From a candidate division KSB3 bacterium (GTDB lineage: Bacteria > Moduliflexota > Moduliflexia > Moduliflexales > Moduliflexaceae): DNA of 64,000 nucleotides. Below are positions 1-11,126 of this stretch, piece after piece. The stretch spans positions 1 to 64,000 of the forward strand of contig PDSJ01000022.1 in the NCBI GenBank assembly GCA_002748425.1, read 5' to 3'. Each line of letters begins with the position of its first letter. Position 1 is the first letter of the stretch. A program made the translations under genes and the position numbers. Under the pieces are notes generated by a model that ran no database searches, was not told where the DNA came from, and saw nothing but the letters and a program-made list of their open reading frames with translations.

Positions 1-168
1 AAAGCCTGGATAATTCTCCAGTTCCATCGTGGTGGCCGCCTGTCCACCGGTTTTCTTGCGGTCATGCAAGATCAGCGTTCGTAATTTGCCGCGACCCGCA
101 TACACACCTGCTGACAGGCCCGCCGCACCAGCGCCGATGATAATCGTATCATATAACGGTTGACTCAT
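1..168 (-). CDS. Thioredoxin-reductase-like FAD flavoprotein, 5' part only
   Basis: The first 56 codons of a gene that runs off the left edge. The N-terminus carries the dinucleotide-binding GxGxxG fingerprint (IIIGAGAAGLSAGVYAGR), followed by GGQAATT and ELENYPGF. This arrangement is typical of the FAD-binding half of thioredoxin reductase and its relatives, where the GQ-N-YPG region contacts FAD. The redox CxxC would lie beyond the edge, so true TrxB cannot be told from ferredoxin-NADP reductase-like or AhpF-like relatives. The ATG at 168 is preceded by GAGGAA at normal spacing. Confidence 0.75.
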   Translation of the reverse strand, partial: MSQPLYDTIIIGAGAAGLSAGVYAGRGKLRTLILHDRKKTGGQAATTMELENYPGF

Positions 169-390
169 TAATGTTATTCCTCAACACACGTTCACATTTA
201 TCCTCATACTACCCCTGCCTCAGCACAGAGCAACAGGAAAAAACGCGAGTACAATTTAGAAATGTCTGGGAGCTGTCTAACTCTCCCATCCGTGGAGAGA
301 ACTTTTCCCTCCCGCAGTGATTAAAAAATCCGACATTCAGATGGACGATTAACACCTGATTAATTTTTTTTAAAATCCATAGTCAGTTCC

Positions 391-450
391 CCATGTCAAG
401 AAAAATATCCAATAATTTACCCATGTCAAGAAAAATATCCAATAATTTCT
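391..450. repeat. Two tandem 30-bp repeats
   Basis: Two adjacent 30-base units (391-420 and 421-450) agree at 28 of 30 positions. Each contains TTGACA when read on the minus strand. The rest of 169-626 has no gene I can support; an open frame reading through the repeats on the minus strand resembles no known protein. Confidence 0.85.
402..429 (-). promoter_or_regulatory. Putative sigma70-like promoter inside the tandem repeat
   Basis: On the minus strand TTGACA (429-424) is followed after 16 bases by TATTTT (407-402). It points toward the thioredoxin-reductase-like gene starting at 168. The second repeat unit offers another TTGACA (399-394). Pattern match only. Confidence 0.35.
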
Positions 451-626
451 TATAGTTGTAGCTAGCTGTTCAAATGATAACGCATTTGCTGACCCGATTC
501 GACTGGGAATGCTTTCCTCGCTATGCAGGATATACACTACGTTGCAAGAGTAGTGAATGCGATCCCGGAGTTCTCTCGGCGGTATTAGCCCGTACAAGGG
601 CCGGCCCTGCGTCCCTGAAAACGGGT

Positions 627-1454
627 CTAAACCGACCCTCCAAACACGACGGACCACACTTGATAAATCGTGATTGAAAATGCAATCGACACGTTCAGAG
701 AATTCTTTTTTCCAAAAGTCGGGATATGAATCAGCTGATCGGACATGGCGATAATCGATTCATCCACGCCCATTTCCTCGTTGCCGATCACCAGTGCGAT
801 TTTGTCGGTGTGCTGCAGCAAAGGCTGGAATGCGAAGACCGACGTAGAAGGCACGATCGTTTCCAGGGTAAAAATCTTAAAACCATCTTTTTTGAGCTGA
901 TGGAGGGCGTCAACACCGTCTTCGGCATAGTCAACGTTCATGTCCGTTTCGCAGCTGCGCAGGCCGACACACTCCATCGTGCGGACAACAGCCCCGACAT
1001 TGTACGGGCTGCGTACATGATCGATCACCACAACAATCTCTTTGGGCCACTCTAGCGGCTCTGCAGGCGGCAGATCGCGCTCCAGCACAATCAAGGAAGA
1101 TTCCTTGATCGGCTGCTGAATTTTCTCTGCCAGAACGTGGCGCAGGTTCAGCATGATTTTCGCAGCATGGCGGCGCTCTTTAGGGGGGAATTCTTCTTTT
1201 CTCCGCTGAACATTTTTCGGGATCAGCTGGCTAAGCTCTTGATAGTAGCGCTCTAATTGTTCCAGTTCCTTTGCGTCGAACTGAAAACGGGTGGCCTCGG
1301 GATTGAGGTCTTGCAGGTACTTGAGATAGGTCGGCACAATTTCCAGGTCTGCCGGAGATCGAAATGCTGGGATGAGATCGACGAGCAGATGAAAGATCTT
1401 TTTAATACGCGCACGCGCACCGATCAGTTGAAATTTTTTGCGTGTAAATACCAC
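627..1454 (-). CDS. SpoU/TrmH-family RNA 2'-O-methyltransferase
   Basis: A 275-residue member of the SPOUT class that methylates ribose 2'-OH in tRNA or rRNA using S-adenosylmethionine. The C-terminal half has the SpoU motifs in order: motif 1 (DHVRSPYNVGAVVRT, with its Asn and Arg), motif 2 (ALVIGNEEMGV) and motif 3 (IPTFGKKNSLNVSIAFSI). The first ~130 residues are helical, charged and not a standard L30e-like domain. Between motifs 1 and 2 the usual segment with G-x-TP and KTALGAE is missing, so this copy is about 18-20 residues short there. The start is a GTG with GGGAGA upstream. The substrate cannot be deduced. Confidence 0.85.
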   Translation of the reverse strand: MVFTRKKFQLIGARARIKKIFHLLVDLIPAFRSPADLEIVPTYLKYLQDLNPEATRFQFDAKELEQLERYYQELSQLIPKNVQRRKEEFPPKERRHAAKIMLNLRHVLAEKIQQPIKESSLIVLERDLPPAEPLEWPKEIVVVIDHVRSPYNVGAVVRTMECVGLRSCETDMNVDYAEDGVDALHQLKKDGFKIFTLETIVPSTSVFAFQPLLQHTDKIALVIGNEEMGVDESIIAMSDQLIHIPTFGKKNSLNVSIAFSITIYQVWSVVFGGSV

Positions 1455-1490
1455 GATGTTCTCCCATTATTCCCCCTGTGCGCGAGAGAG

Positions 1491-1526
1491 CAAAAACGCC
1501 ACGCACCCCACGGAGGACTGCGTGGC
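1491..1526 (-). terminator. Rho-independent terminator of transketolase
   Basis: An 8-bp perfect stem (GCCACGCA at 1498-1505 with TGCGTGGC at 1519-1526) and 13-base loop, followed on the minus strand by GTTTTTG. It lies about 50 bases after the transketolase stop codon. Confidence 0.75.
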
Positions 1527-1573
1527 AGGTCAGGGCCGTCAACAACTGTTGCCGTCTGCATGCCCGGGGGAAA

Positions 1574-3574
1574 TTACTCAAGCAGTTCCGAGGCCCGTTG
1601 CACGATGTGTTCAACCGTGAAACCGAATTGTTGAAACAAGATGTCGCCCGGAGCTGACGCGCCAAAGCTGTTGATGCCGATGACGGCACCGTTATCGCCG
1701 GTGTACCGTTCCCATCCAAAGGTCGTTCCTGCTTCGATAGCCAGACGAGCGCTCAGCTCAGACGGAAGCACCTCTTCCCGATAGGCTGCAGACTGCCTTT
1801 CAAAGAGTTCCATGCACGGCATACTGACCACACGAGTTGCAACACCTTTGGCCTCCAGCACTTTCTGAGCTTCCATTGCCAGACCGACCTCCGAACCAGA
1901 CGCGATCAAAATGAGGCTCGCTTGCCCATCTTTCGCCTCTGACAGCACGTATGCGCCTTTAGCAACCTGCTCTGTGCCTGCGGCAGGACTGAGAGTTGTC
2001 AATTTCTGACGACTTAAGGCCAAAACCGTGGGGCCGTCTTGACGTTCCAGTGCAATCTGCCAGGCCGCAGCCGTTTCAGTCGCATCAGCAGGACGCAGCG
2101 TGAGCAGGTTCGGTATTACGCGCAGCGATGCCAAATGTTCGACCGGCTGATGCGTGGGGCCGTCTTCGCCAAGACCGATACTGTCGTGAGTAAACACATA
2201 CACCACTTGTTGTTTCATCAACGCTGAGAGACGAATCGCCGGCCGAAGGTAATCGGCAAAGACCAGGAATGTGCCACCGTACGGGATAAATCCGCCGTAG
2301 AGCGCAAAGCCGTTCATCAACGCGCCCATCGCATGTTCCCGCACACCGTAACGTATATTGCGCCCGGAGTAGTCGGGAGCCTGAATGTCGCTGTAATCTT
2401 TGAGATATGTGTTGTTCGAGGGAGCCAAGTCAGCGGAACCGCCGATCAGCGCCGGAATTTTTCCGGCTATCGCGTTCAGAATGTCGCCGGAGGCTGCGCG
2501 GGTTGCCAGAGCACTCGTGTCTGAAAAATCCGGCAGCGCCTCTTCCCAGCCTTGCGGCAGTTTGCCGGCCCGGCGCTCGTTCCATTCCTTTGCCAGGTCC
2601 GGATAGGCATTGGCATAGGCCGCAAATGTCGCATTCCAGGCTTTTTCCGCCTCAGCGCCTTTTTCAACGGACGTTCTGAACTGTGCAAGCGCCTCTTCAG
2701 GCACGAAGAATGGCTCCAGGCTCGGCCATCCCAAATGTTCTTTCGTCAGTTTGATCTCCTCTTCTCCAAGCGGAGCGCCGTGAGCAGCATGGGAATCCTG
2801 CTTGTTTGGACTGCCATGGCCGATATGCGTTTCTATGCAGATTAGAGAGGGACGCTCAGATTCTTTCTGGGCAGCTTCGATCGCTGAAGCAATGGCTGTC
2901 GGGTCATCACCATGTTCGATACGGCGCACGTGCCATCCGTAGGACTCAAAACGCTTCGCCACATCCTCAGTGAATGCGAGATCGGTTGTGCCGTCGATGG
3001 TGATGGAGTTATCATCGTAGAGGCAGATCAGTTTGCCAAGCTTCAAATGCCCGGCCAAAGAGGCCGCTTCAGACGCCACACCTTCCATCAAATCACCGTC
3101 GCCAACGGTGACGTAGGTGAAGTGATTCACGATTTCACAATCCGCTTTATTAAATTGCGCAGCGCTCGTTTGTTCAGCCAAGGCCATCCCGACAGCCATT
3201 GCCAGCCCCTGTCCAAGGGGGCCGGTCGTGCATTCCAGGCCGGGCGTATGCCCGTATTCGGGATGCCCCGGGGTTTTGCTGCCCCATTGCCGGAATTGTT
3301 TCAGATCCTCCAGCGATAAATCGTATCCGGTCAGATACAGCAGACTGTAGAGCAGGATTGAACTGTGTCCGCCTGATAAGATGAATCGATCGCGGTTCGG
3401 CCATGCAGGATTTTTGGGGTTGTGCCGTAAAAAACGGGTCCAGACGGTATAGGCCATCGGCGCCATGCCCATTGGTGCGCCTGGATGTCCAGAATTAGCA
3501 ATCTGCACACTGTCCATCGCCAGCGTACGGAGCGTATTAATACATAAGTTATCTAAGACTTTTTGATCAAGCAT
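1574..3574 (-). CDS. tkt: Transketolase
   Basis: A full-length 666-residue, thiamine-diphosphate-dependent transketolase. It moves two-carbon ketol units between sugar phosphates in the non-oxidative pentose phosphate or Calvin pathway, in the cytoplasm. Visible are the N-terminal [24 protein letters not shown], the ThDP motif [13 protein letters not shown] ending in DDNSI, the pyrimidine-domain segment [28 protein letters not shown], and a C-terminal domain ending in ELLE. The start is clear: AAGGAGG sits just before ATG 3574. A terminator follows and a hairpin lies just upstream, so it seems to be transcribed alone. Confidence 0.97.
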   Translation of the reverse strand: MLDQKVLDNLCINTLRTLAMDSVQIANSGHPGAPMGMAPMAYTVWTRFLRHNPKNPAWPNRDRFILSGGHSSILLYSLLYLTGYDLSLEDLKQFRQWGSKTPGHPEYGHTPGLECTTGPLGQGLAMAVGMALAEQTSAAQFNKADCEIVNHFTYVTVGDGDLMEGVASEAASLAGHLKLGKLICLYDDNSITIDGTTDLAFTEDVAKRFESYGWHVRRIEHGDDPTAIASAIEAAQKESERPSLICIETHIGHGSPNKQDSHAAHGAPLGEEEIKLTKEHLGWPSLEPFFVPEEALAQFRTSVEKGAEAEKAWNATFAAYANAYPDLAKEWNERRAGKLPQGWEEALPDFSDTSALATRAASGDILNAIAGKIPALIGGSADLAPSNNTYLKDYSDIQAPDYSGRNIRYGVREHAMGALMNGFALYGGFIPYGGTFLVFADYLRPAIRLSALMKQQVVYVFTHDSIGLGEDGPTHQPVEHLASLRVIPNLLTLRPADATETAAAWQIALERQDGPTVLALSRQKLTTLSPAAGTEQVAKGAYVLSEAKDGQASLILIASGSEVGLAMEAQKVLEAKGVATRVVSMPCMELFERQSAAYREEVLPSELSARLAIEAGTTFGWERYTGDNGAVIGINSFGASAPGDILFQQFGFTVEHIVQRASELLE

Positions 3575-3597
3575 TCTCTTCCTCCTTAGATGTGAGA

Positions 3598-3634
3598 GCG
3601 TGAACGCACACTCGAACAGATCTCACGTTCACGC
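3598..3634. promoter_or_regulatory. Inverted repeat upstream of transketolase
   Basis: GCGTGAACG (3598-3606) and CGTTCACGC (3626-3634) form a perfect 9-bp inverted repeat with a 19-base spacer, 24 bases before the tkt start codon. It could be an operator or an untranslated-leader hairpin. No regulator is evident. Confidence 0.45.
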
Positions 3635-3753
3635 GGAACCATAGACGACACCTGCCCGATATGCGGTGATAAACAACCCTGTAATACCGAGGTCGACACT
3701 TTATTGCCCTGCTGGGAATTGCAAGGAAAATAAATAGAATGTTTTCTCAATCA

Positions 3754-4215
3754 TTATTCAGCCGCGTCGGTGAGATAGGGGCAGGGGGCTTCATCGTATT
3801 TTTCCATGTAACTTTGCAGATTATCGATCGTCATGACGGAAAGCGGATAAGGAAGGCTTGTGAGATCGAACCAGCCGACCTCGGCGCATGTCTCTGTCTC
3901 GATACTGTCGGGATCGTGACCGCTGTGCCGGGCGATAAAGGTCGGAGAAACCCAATGTTGTTCGTCCTCGGGGATGAAATGATCGGAAACCGACAGCAGG
4001 TCCATGATCTCGATTGCCAGACCGTATTCCTCGTCAAACTTACGAATCACGGCATCGATTAACATTTCACCGAATGCCACCTGACCGACCGGAAATTCCC
4101 AGTGATCGTGTTCGTTTGCCGCCAGTGGTCCGCGTTTAGCGAGAAAGACTTTGCCTTCATGGTTAAACACCATCGCCCCTACACTGACTCCGATGTAATC
4201 TTTTCCACAAATCAT
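3754..4215 (-). CDS. Nudix hydrolase
   Basis: About 153 residues, the normal size of a single-domain Nudix hydrolase that cleaves nucleoside-diphosphate-linked substrates. The Nudix box is recognisable (GQVAFGE, seven residues, then RKFDEEYGL), but the canonical RE is RK: the first Glu of REUxEE is replaced while the metal-binding EE remains. Two start codons compete. ATG 4221 touches the GAGGGG Shine-Dalgarno directly, so ATG 4215, two codons later with proper spacing, is preferred. The substrate is unknown. Confidence 0.85.
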   Translation of the reverse strand: MICGKDYIGVSVGAMVFNHEGKVFLAKRGPLAANEHDHWEFPVGQVAFGEMLIDAVIRKFDEEYGLAIEIMDLLSVSDHFIPEDEQHWVSPTFIARHSGHDPDSIETETCAEVGWFDLTSLPYPLSVMTIDNLQSYMEKYDEAPCPYLTDAAE

Positions 4216-4323
4216 TGGCATCCCCTCATAAGTGACTGAACGTCAGTGCCTTCATTCTTCCCGGAAACGCGATGCCTTCTGTCCCCTCCATTGAAAAGAG
4301 GGAAACCCCCGGGGGCTGTCGGT

Positions 4324-5424
4324 TTACGCTCTCACAATCCTGGGTTGTTCAAGATCGAACTCTTGACCGATTTCACAGATCTGATCGTAGGTTTTCCGCA
4401 AAACCGGAATACCAAGTTTAGTATGACGCTGCTCTTCTTCATATTCCGGTAAGCCGGCAAAATACACCCGCTCTTGGCCTTCTGCCACCGGAGTCTCTCG
4501 AAGCGCAGTCAGCATCCGATCCATGTCCTGCCGGAATTCCTGCGGATCGCGGAAGCAGGAGATATTAATCGCCCCGAAAAAATGGCTGACCCGCGCCGAT
4601 GACTCCGCTGTATCAAAGACATCTTGTCCGAATGGGGCGCCACAGAGCACTGCGCAGAGAATGTCCACCATGACTGCCAGGCCATAGCCCTTATGTCCGC
4701 CGAATTCTTTGCCGATACCACCGAGCGGCATAATGCCGCCGCCGAGCCGGTTTTGCATATCATTCAGGAGCGAGCGGGCGTCCTTTGCTGCCTGTCCGCT
4801 TTTGTCAACCGCCCAGCCGTCAGGAAGCGCTTTTTCCAGACGCTCGTATACTTCGACCTTGCCTCTGGTCACGACCGTCGTGGACATATCCAGCACAAAG
4901 GCCCGTTCTTTATCTGCCGGAGCCGCAAATGCCAGCGGATTTGTGCCAAACATCACGTGACGTCCGAAAGTCGGGACAGCCAGAGCTGCGGTATTTGTCA
5001 TCGCAATCCCCAGCATATCGTGCTCTAGAGCCATTTTAGCGTAAAATCCGGCAAGGCCGAAATGATTCGAATTGCGGACGCATCCGAACGCTGAGCCGTT
5101 GTTTCTGGCCTTTGTAATGACCTGGGCCATCGTCCTGGCGCTGATCGGCGCCCCCATCGCGCCACGAGCATCGATGACAAGCGAAGATGGTGTGTCTCTC
5201 AAGATCTCTTCAGAAGCCTCCGGCAGCATTAAACCGCTTTTCAGACCGTTGACATAACGCCATAAACGTCCGATACCATGCGACGGAATGCCCAGCGCAT
5301 CTGCAGCCACCAGGACCTTTGCCGCGACTTCTGCGTCCTGTTCCGAAAGTTTCAGCCCTCTAAACACGTTTTGACAAAACAGTTCCAGCGACCGTTGCTC
5401 GACTCTGATATGTTCTCCCTGCAT
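4324..5424 (-). CDS. Malate/L-lactate dehydrogenase (Ldh family) oxidoreductase
   Basis: A 366-residue member of the MDH/LDH2 family (the YbiC/ComC type, not the Rossmann LDH). These enzymes reduce 2-oxoacids such as sulfolactate, ureidoglycolate or malate with NAD(P)H. Family hallmarks are SHGIGRLWRYV, the GAMGAPIS stretch, NSNHFGLAGFYAKMA, MTNTAALAVPTFG, GTNPLAFAAPA, DMSTTVVTRGKVEVYER and GHKGYGLAVMVDIL. The frame stays open to 5520, but AAGGAGAG lies just before ATG 5424 and a promoter match lies at 5493-5520, so the shorter start is used. The exact substrate is not evident. Confidence 0.92.
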   Translation of the reverse strand: MQGEHIRVEQRSLELFCQNVFRGLKLSEQDAEVAAKVLVAADALGIPSHGIGRLWRYVNGLKSGLMLPEASEEILRDTPSSLVIDARGAMGAPISARTMAQVITKARNNGSAFGCVRNSNHFGLAGFYAKMALEHDMLGIAMTNTAALAVPTFGRHVMFGTNPLAFAAPADKERAFVLDMSTTVVTRGKVEVYERLEKALPDGWAVDKSGQAAKDARSLLNDMQNRLGGGIMPLGGIGKEFGGHKGYGLAVMVDILCAVLCGAPFGQDVFDTAESSARVSHFFGAINISCFRDPQEFRQDMDRMLTALRETPVAEGQERVYFAGLPEYEEEQRHTKLGIPVLRKTYDQICEIGQEFDLEQPRIVRA

Positions 5425-5492
5425 GAAATTCTCTCCTTCTGCCTCATAGTCGGTTAAAAGACCTGCCGCGAACCTGATGAGTACAAACCGTA

Positions 5493-5520
5493 ATCCTACC
5501 ACAATAGCCAACTTTGTCAA
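5493..5520 (-). promoter_or_regulatory. Putative promoter of the Ldh-family gene
   Basis: On the minus strand TTGACA (5520-5515), a 16-base spacer and TAGGAT (5498-5493) lie about 70 bases ahead of ATG 5424. The rest of the divergent gap 5425-5732 holds no gene. Confidence 0.5.
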
Positions 5521-5732
5521 GAACTAAGTCAAGCGAGCGAAGTTTTCTGTGCATATTGTAGATCGCGATCCGTTTCTCTGCCTGTTTCCCTTGGAGATCA
5601 GCATCAGAAAAACAGTGATACTTTTTCCTTGACTCTCAATCTGATCGTTGATTGATGTTGATAATATCCATCGCAGACTTAAAGAAGTTGCGACCAAATC
5701 GAAAACAGCTCATAAGGCATAAGGAGTAGATC

Positions 5733-6383
5733 ATGCTACACGTTTCACGTTGTATGTGTTGGGCAATCTCAGCATGTGTCCTGCTGTTCAGCGGTTGCCA
5801 GACAGCGTATTACGCAGCCTGGGAAACGTTGGGACAGGAGAAACGGCACTTGTTGCGCTCGAATGTTGAAAAAGCCGGGAAGGAACAGCAGGAAGCGTCG
5901 GAACAATTTCAGGAGACCCTGACGCGGATTCAGGAAATCTACGGCTTTGACGGCGGCGAGCTGGAAAAGGCGTACCGTCGTTTGAAGTCGGACTACGAGC
6001 GTAGTGTGGACCGCGCCGACGACGTGCGTCATCGTATCAAAAGAGTTGAACAGATCGCTGCAGATCTTTTTGCTGAATGGGACCGCGAAATTCAGCAGAT
6101 CGGCAACAGCTCGATGCAGGCCGGCAGTCGGGAGGCATTGTATAAGACGAAATCGCGCTATTCCGTGATGTATCGGGCCATGCAGCGGGCAGAGCGTCGC
6201 ATGGATCCGGTCTTGAAGCAGATGAACGATTATCTTTTATATCTCAAGCACAATCTTAATGCCCAGGCGATCGGCGCTTTGGAGCAGGAAGCTGTCCAGA
6301 TCGGTCTTGAGGTCGACGCCCTGATTCAGGAGATGAACGAGTCCATCCGCGAAGCTGAGACATTTCTGAAGGATTTCGAATAA
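5733..6383 (+). CDS. DUF2959-type lipoprotein
   Basis: A 216-residue secreted lipoprotein. The N-terminus is a signal peptide with lipobox LFSGC (Cys about 22), so the protein should be lipid-anchored in the envelope. The rest is almost wholly alpha-helical and charged, with long heptad-like stretches (ELEKAYRRLKSDYERSVDRA) and the layout of the DUF2959 family, whose function is unknown. AAGGAG lies just before ATG 5733. It is transcribed away from the Ldh gene and toward coaE, so it stands alone. Confidence 0.82.
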   Translation: MLHVSRCMCWAISACVLLFSGCQTAYYAAWETLGQEKRHLLRSNVEKAGKEQQEASEQFQETLTRIQEIYGFDGGELEKAYRRLKSDYERSVDRADDVRHRIKRVEQIAADLFAEWDREIQQIGNSSMQAGSREALYKTKSRYSVMYRAMQRAERRMDPVLKQMNDYLLYLKHNLNAQAIGALEQEAVQIGLEVDALIQEMNESIREAETFLKDFE

Positions 6384-6455
6384 TTCTTCAGAGAGAACAG
6401 CGGGCAGGCTGCCATTGCAGCGTCTTCCGGCAGATGGATGGAGCGCCTAAGGCCC

Positions 6456-7085
6456 TCAAAAAACTCCTCTTGTGTCTTTCCTGTGCTTCAGCAAGGCTTC
6501 ATACAGTGTGCAGACCTGTTGCCGGGTATGTACAAGACTTTTATCATTATGAATGATGTGTGTCGCGTAGCGGCGTTTTTCTGCCAAAGGCATTTGTGAA
6601 TGAATCCTTAAGACCGCATCCTGCTCAGACAGCTTATCACGTTGCATCAGTCGCTGCCGTTGAACCGGCTCCGGGACATCGACCAGGATGATCGTGTGAC
6701 AGGACGTATGCATGGAACTTTCGATCAGCAGTGGAACATCTGCAATGATGAGGCGTTCCGGGGCAGCCTCATGGCAGGCGCGTTCTTGTTCGCTGATACG
6801 TTGAATCACGCGGGGATGCACAATCCGATTGACGATGCGGCGTTTTTCAGGATCGTTAAAAATAAGCCTGCCCAGTTTCTGACGGTCGAGTCTGCCGTTT
6901 TCCAGGAGCAGATCATGTCCGAAGCACTCGACAATTTCCTGCAAAGCTGCTTTTCCGGGAGCCACAACATGTCGAGCCGCAATATCCGCATCGATCAGGC
7001 AGGCTCCCAACTCCTGAAACATGCGGGAAACCGTACTCTTGCCGCTTGCAATCCCTCCAGTTAAGGCAACAGTCTCTGGATGCAT
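6456..7085 (-). CDS. coaE: Dephospho-CoA kinase
   Basis: A 209-residue P-loop kinase that phosphorylates the ribose 3'-OH of dephospho-CoA in the last step of coenzyme A synthesis. Walker A is GGIASGKSTVSRMF. The family-specific DADIAARHVV, HPRVIQRI, VPLLIES and the lid segment QRQRLMQRDKLSEQDAVLRI are all present. Length is normal for CoaE. The Shine-Dalgarno before ATG 7085 is weak, but the protein begins where the family does. A 129-base gap separates it from the next gene upstream, with which it may share a transcript. Confidence 0.95.
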   Translation of the reverse strand: MHPETVALTGGIASGKSTVSRMFQELGACLIDADIAARHVVAPGKAALQEIVECFGHDLLLENGRLDRQKLGRLIFNDPEKRRIVNRIVHPRVIQRISEQERACHEAAPERLIIADVPLLIESSMHTSCHTIILVDVPEPVQRQRLMQRDKLSEQDAVLRIHSQMPLAEKRRYATHIIHNDKSLVHTRQQVCTLYEALLKHRKDTRGVF

Positions 7086-7214
7086 CAGGCTGCGCTTCAG
7101 TGCAAAGAAACGAAACGGCCGAGTCGCTTTCAGCAGCTTTCGCCGGCAACACCGTGCGTTGACGGCGAAAGCTGTCCTTCACCCTTCCGTGACGTTTTTT
7201 TTTGCAGGGCTGCC

Positions 7215-8087
7215 TTATTCTCCATTCAGCGTTTTGAGCGCCAGGATCAGGGCCTGAGTCCCGGAGCGGCCGTGCCCCTGGGCCTGCAAGGCGATATAGA
7301 GTTGATGCACCAGCGCTAAACCCGGCAAAGAGAGCTTCATGGCGGCCGCTTCTTTCAATGCGATGCCCATGTCTTTAATAAAATGTTCTACAAAAAATCC
7401 GGGTTCGTAATCGCCTGCGACCATACGCGGCCCATAATTATTAATCGACCACGAACCGGCAGCGCCCTGGCCGATAATATCGATTACGCTCTGCTGATCG
7501 AGACCGACTTTAGAGGCGTAGAGCAGCGACTCACAAACACCGATCATGGTGCCGGCGATCAGAATCTGGTTACACATTTTGGTATCCTGCCCTGCTCCGG
7601 CGTCTCCCATATAGGCGATATTTTTGCCCATAATTTCAAATAACGGCAGCACTTCATCAAAAGCCGTCTTCTCACCGCCGACCATGATCGCCAGAGTGCC
7701 GTTTTTGGCGCCTATGTCGCCGCCTGATACGGGAGCATCCAGGGCGGCAATCCCTTTTGCAGCAGCAACCGACGCAATTCTTCGGGCCATGCCCGGCTCG
7801 CTGGTGGTCATGTCAACAATAATCCGGCAGGGACCATCCACCGACAAGACGCCCTGCTCTCCGAGAAAAGTCGCTTCCACATCCGGGGGAAAACCGACGA
7901 TTGCAAAAATAATTTCCGCGTTTTTTGCCACCTCCGAGGGATTCTCACAGTACTGTGCGCCTTTGTCAATGAGGCCCTGGGCTTTATGTTTCGTGCGGTT
8001 AAAGACAAACAGCTCATGTCCGGCGGCCTGAAGATGTCCGGCCATTGACTGGCCCATGACCCCGGTTCCGATCCATCCGATTTTCAT
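7215..8087 (-). CDS. 3-hydroxyisobutyrate dehydrogenase-like NAD(P) oxidoreductase
   Basis: A 290-residue beta-hydroxyacid dehydrogenase. The N-terminal Rossmann motif is GWIGTGVMGQSMAGHL, the substrate loop is DAPVSGGDIGAKNGTL, and the catalytic Lys sits in GQDTKMCNQILIAG. The family includes 3-hydroxyisobutyrate dehydrogenase, tartronate-semialdehyde reductase and glyoxylate or succinic-semialdehyde reductases; motifs alone do not separate these. AGGGAG lies ahead of ATG 8087. It may be co-transcribed with coaE. Confidence 0.92.
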   Translation of the reverse strand: MKIGWIGTGVMGQSMAGHLQAAGHELFVFNRTKHKAQGLIDKGAQYCENPSEVAKNAEIIFAIVGFPPDVEATFLGEQGVLSVDGPCRIIVDMTTSEPGMARRIASVAAAKGIAALDAPVSGGDIGAKNGTLAIMVGGEKTAFDEVLPLFEIMGKNIAYMGDAGAGQDTKMCNQILIAGTMIGVCESLLYASKVGLDQQSVIDIIGQGAAGSWSINNYGPRMVAGDYEPGFFVEHFIKDMGIALKEAAAMKLSLPGLALVHQLYIALQAQGHGRSGTQALILALKTLNGE

Positions 8088-8285
8088 AGCATATTCTCCC
8101 TGTACACGTCTACGGCAGTGTCCGAAACGTTCTTCAATATCCGGATGTTTTTTCCTTTAATGCGGCGCGTTGAGACGTCCAGCGATTTCACAGACAGTTC
8201 CCGGACAATGCCGTGAGGATTGTGAAGCAAAAAGAGCATCCTCATATTCTGACATGGGGACGCCCTCTGTCAATTGCAAGAGACC

Positions 8286-9617
<1,332 letters not shown>

Positions 9618-9994
9618 TTATACATTATATGTGACTGACAGAGCGTCAGGCATTACGACGACATACGTAACTTTCAGCACAAAATCCCCGAAGAACCCTG
9701 GAAGGCTTCCCTTCACGGAGCATCGAGCACAAAACTCTACCGTCATCCTTTGCCTGCGCCGTTCCTGGCGTCAAGAAAAAAAGCAAGAACTTGTCCTCGA
9801 ACGCTGTCAGGCGAAGCAGCGCCTTAATTTTTTTGGAAAAAAGGCAGCAGGTGACGTTTCGCAGAGAGGCTGCCATGTCTGACAATTCTGGCTGTGAATT
9901 TGTCTTGACAAAAGTCAGCAGGCATGGCATTCAGTAAGATGATTCACCATTGAGGGCCAAGCAACGCTATCGATCGAGGAGGGCAGAGAGCGCT

Positions 9995-11035
9995 ATGCTG
10001 TTTCATCCGAATGAGCATCCCCATCGTCGTTATAATGCGTTAAGCGGCGAATGGATTCTTGTGTCGCCGCATCGCACAAAGCGCCCCTGGCAGGGCAAGC
10101 AGGAGGCAGCGTCCGCCGAACAGCGTCCGCAATACGATCCGGGCTGCTATTTATGCCCCGGAAATACCAGAGCAGGTGGTCACAACAATCCGGAATACGA
10201 TTCAACCTTTGTGTTCACCAACGATTTTGCCGCTCTGCTCAGCGATACGCCTCCACGCGCTGAAGGAATGCCGGAACATCCGTTGATACAAACTCAACCG
10301 CAGCAGGGAACCTGTCGAGTCATCTGCTTTTCCCCCCGTCACGATTTGACTCTGCCGGAGATGACGGTAGAGAGTATCAGAAAAGTGGTCGATCTCTGGG
10401 CCGATCAGACAAGGGACTTAGGGCAAAGATATCGCTGGGTGCAGATCTTCGAAAACAAAGGGGAGATCATGGGCTGCTCCAATCCGCATCCTCACGGCCA
10501 GATTTGGGCCGGCAGTGCTCTTCCGAACGAGCCGTATAAAGAGGACCTCAGCCAGCAGGCCTATTTCGATCGATACGGCACAGTCCTCCTCATGGACTAC
10601 CTTGAACTGGAAGCAGAGCGCGCGGAACGAATTGTTGTGGAGAACAGGCACTGGATGGTGCTTGTTCCCTACTGGGCGCTCTGGCCTTTTGAAACACTGC
10701 TGCTGCCGAAACGCTGCGTATCGCGCCTGCCGGATTTAACGGATGAAGAGCGCAACAGCTTATCAGACATCATGAAACGCTTTTTGAGCAAATACGATAA
10801 CCTTTTTCACATGTCGTTTCCCTATTCGATGGGCTGGCACGGTGCGCCTTTCAGCGATAAAGAGCCTGAATACTGGCAGCTCCACGCTCATTACTATCCG
10901 CCCCTGCTGCGCTCGGCCACAGTGAAAAAATTCATGGTGGGCTATGAAATGCTCGCTGAAGCCCAGCGTGACATTACGGCAGAACAAGCTGCAGAGCGTT
11001 TGAGACAGCTTTCGGAACTTCATTATAAAGGATAA
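9995..11035 (+). CDS. galT: Galactose-1-phosphate uridylyltransferase
   Basis: A 346-residue Leloir-pathway enzyme exchanging UMP between UDP-glucose and galactose-1-phosphate. The active-site motif is NPHPHGQIW, with the nucleophilic His between the prolines. The N-terminal half has [16 protein letters not shown] (zinc site Cys pair) and [20 protein letters not shown] closes the second HIT-like half. The length matches classical GalT. The frame is open from 9950, but ATG 9995, with GAGGAGGG upstream, aligns with the family start. galE follows after 91 bases, forming a galTE unit. Confidence 0.96.
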   Translation: MLFHPNEHPHRRYNALSGEWILVSPHRTKRPWQGKQEAASAEQRPQYDPGCYLCPGNTRAGGHNNPEYDSTFVFTNDFAALLSDTPPRAEGMPEHPLIQTQPQQGTCRVICFSPRHDLTLPEMTVESIRKVVDLWADQTRDLGQRYRWVQIFENKGEIMGCSNPHPHGQIWAGSALPNEPYKEDLSQQAYFDRYGTVLLMDYLELEAERAERIVVENRHWMVLVPYWALWPFETLLLPKRCVSRLPDLTDEERNSLSDIMKRFLSKYDNLFHMSFPYSMGWHGAPFSDKEPEYWQLHAHYYPPLLRSATVKKFMVGYEMLAEAQRDITAEQAAERLRQLSELHYKG

Positions 11036-11126
11036 GCGCCAAAAGATTCACTGAGAAGACGCGGGAGAAGATCACACGGCAGCATCAATGCTTTCTCAGC
11101 GTCTTGGCAGCAGAATCGTTAGAGCC

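Noticed and set aside
370..657. 95-codon minus-strand open frame running through the tandem repeats
   Set aside because: It reads the repeat twice, resembles nothing known, has no good Shine-Dalgarno and overlaps the methyltransferase end. Treated as non-coding.
3640..3732. Plus-strand Cys-rich reading frame (TCPICGDKQPCN, LLPCWELQGK) resembling a zinc ribbon
   Set aside because: No start codon exists between it and the upstream in-frame stop, so it is at most a remnant.
5629..5665. TTGACT with GATAAT upstream of the DUF2959 lipoprotein
   Set aside because: The spacer is 25 bases, too long for a standard sigma70 promoter.
9905..9940. TTGACA with TAAGAT upstream of galT
   Set aside because: The spacer is 24 bases and no better -10 hexamer lies at 16-18 bases.
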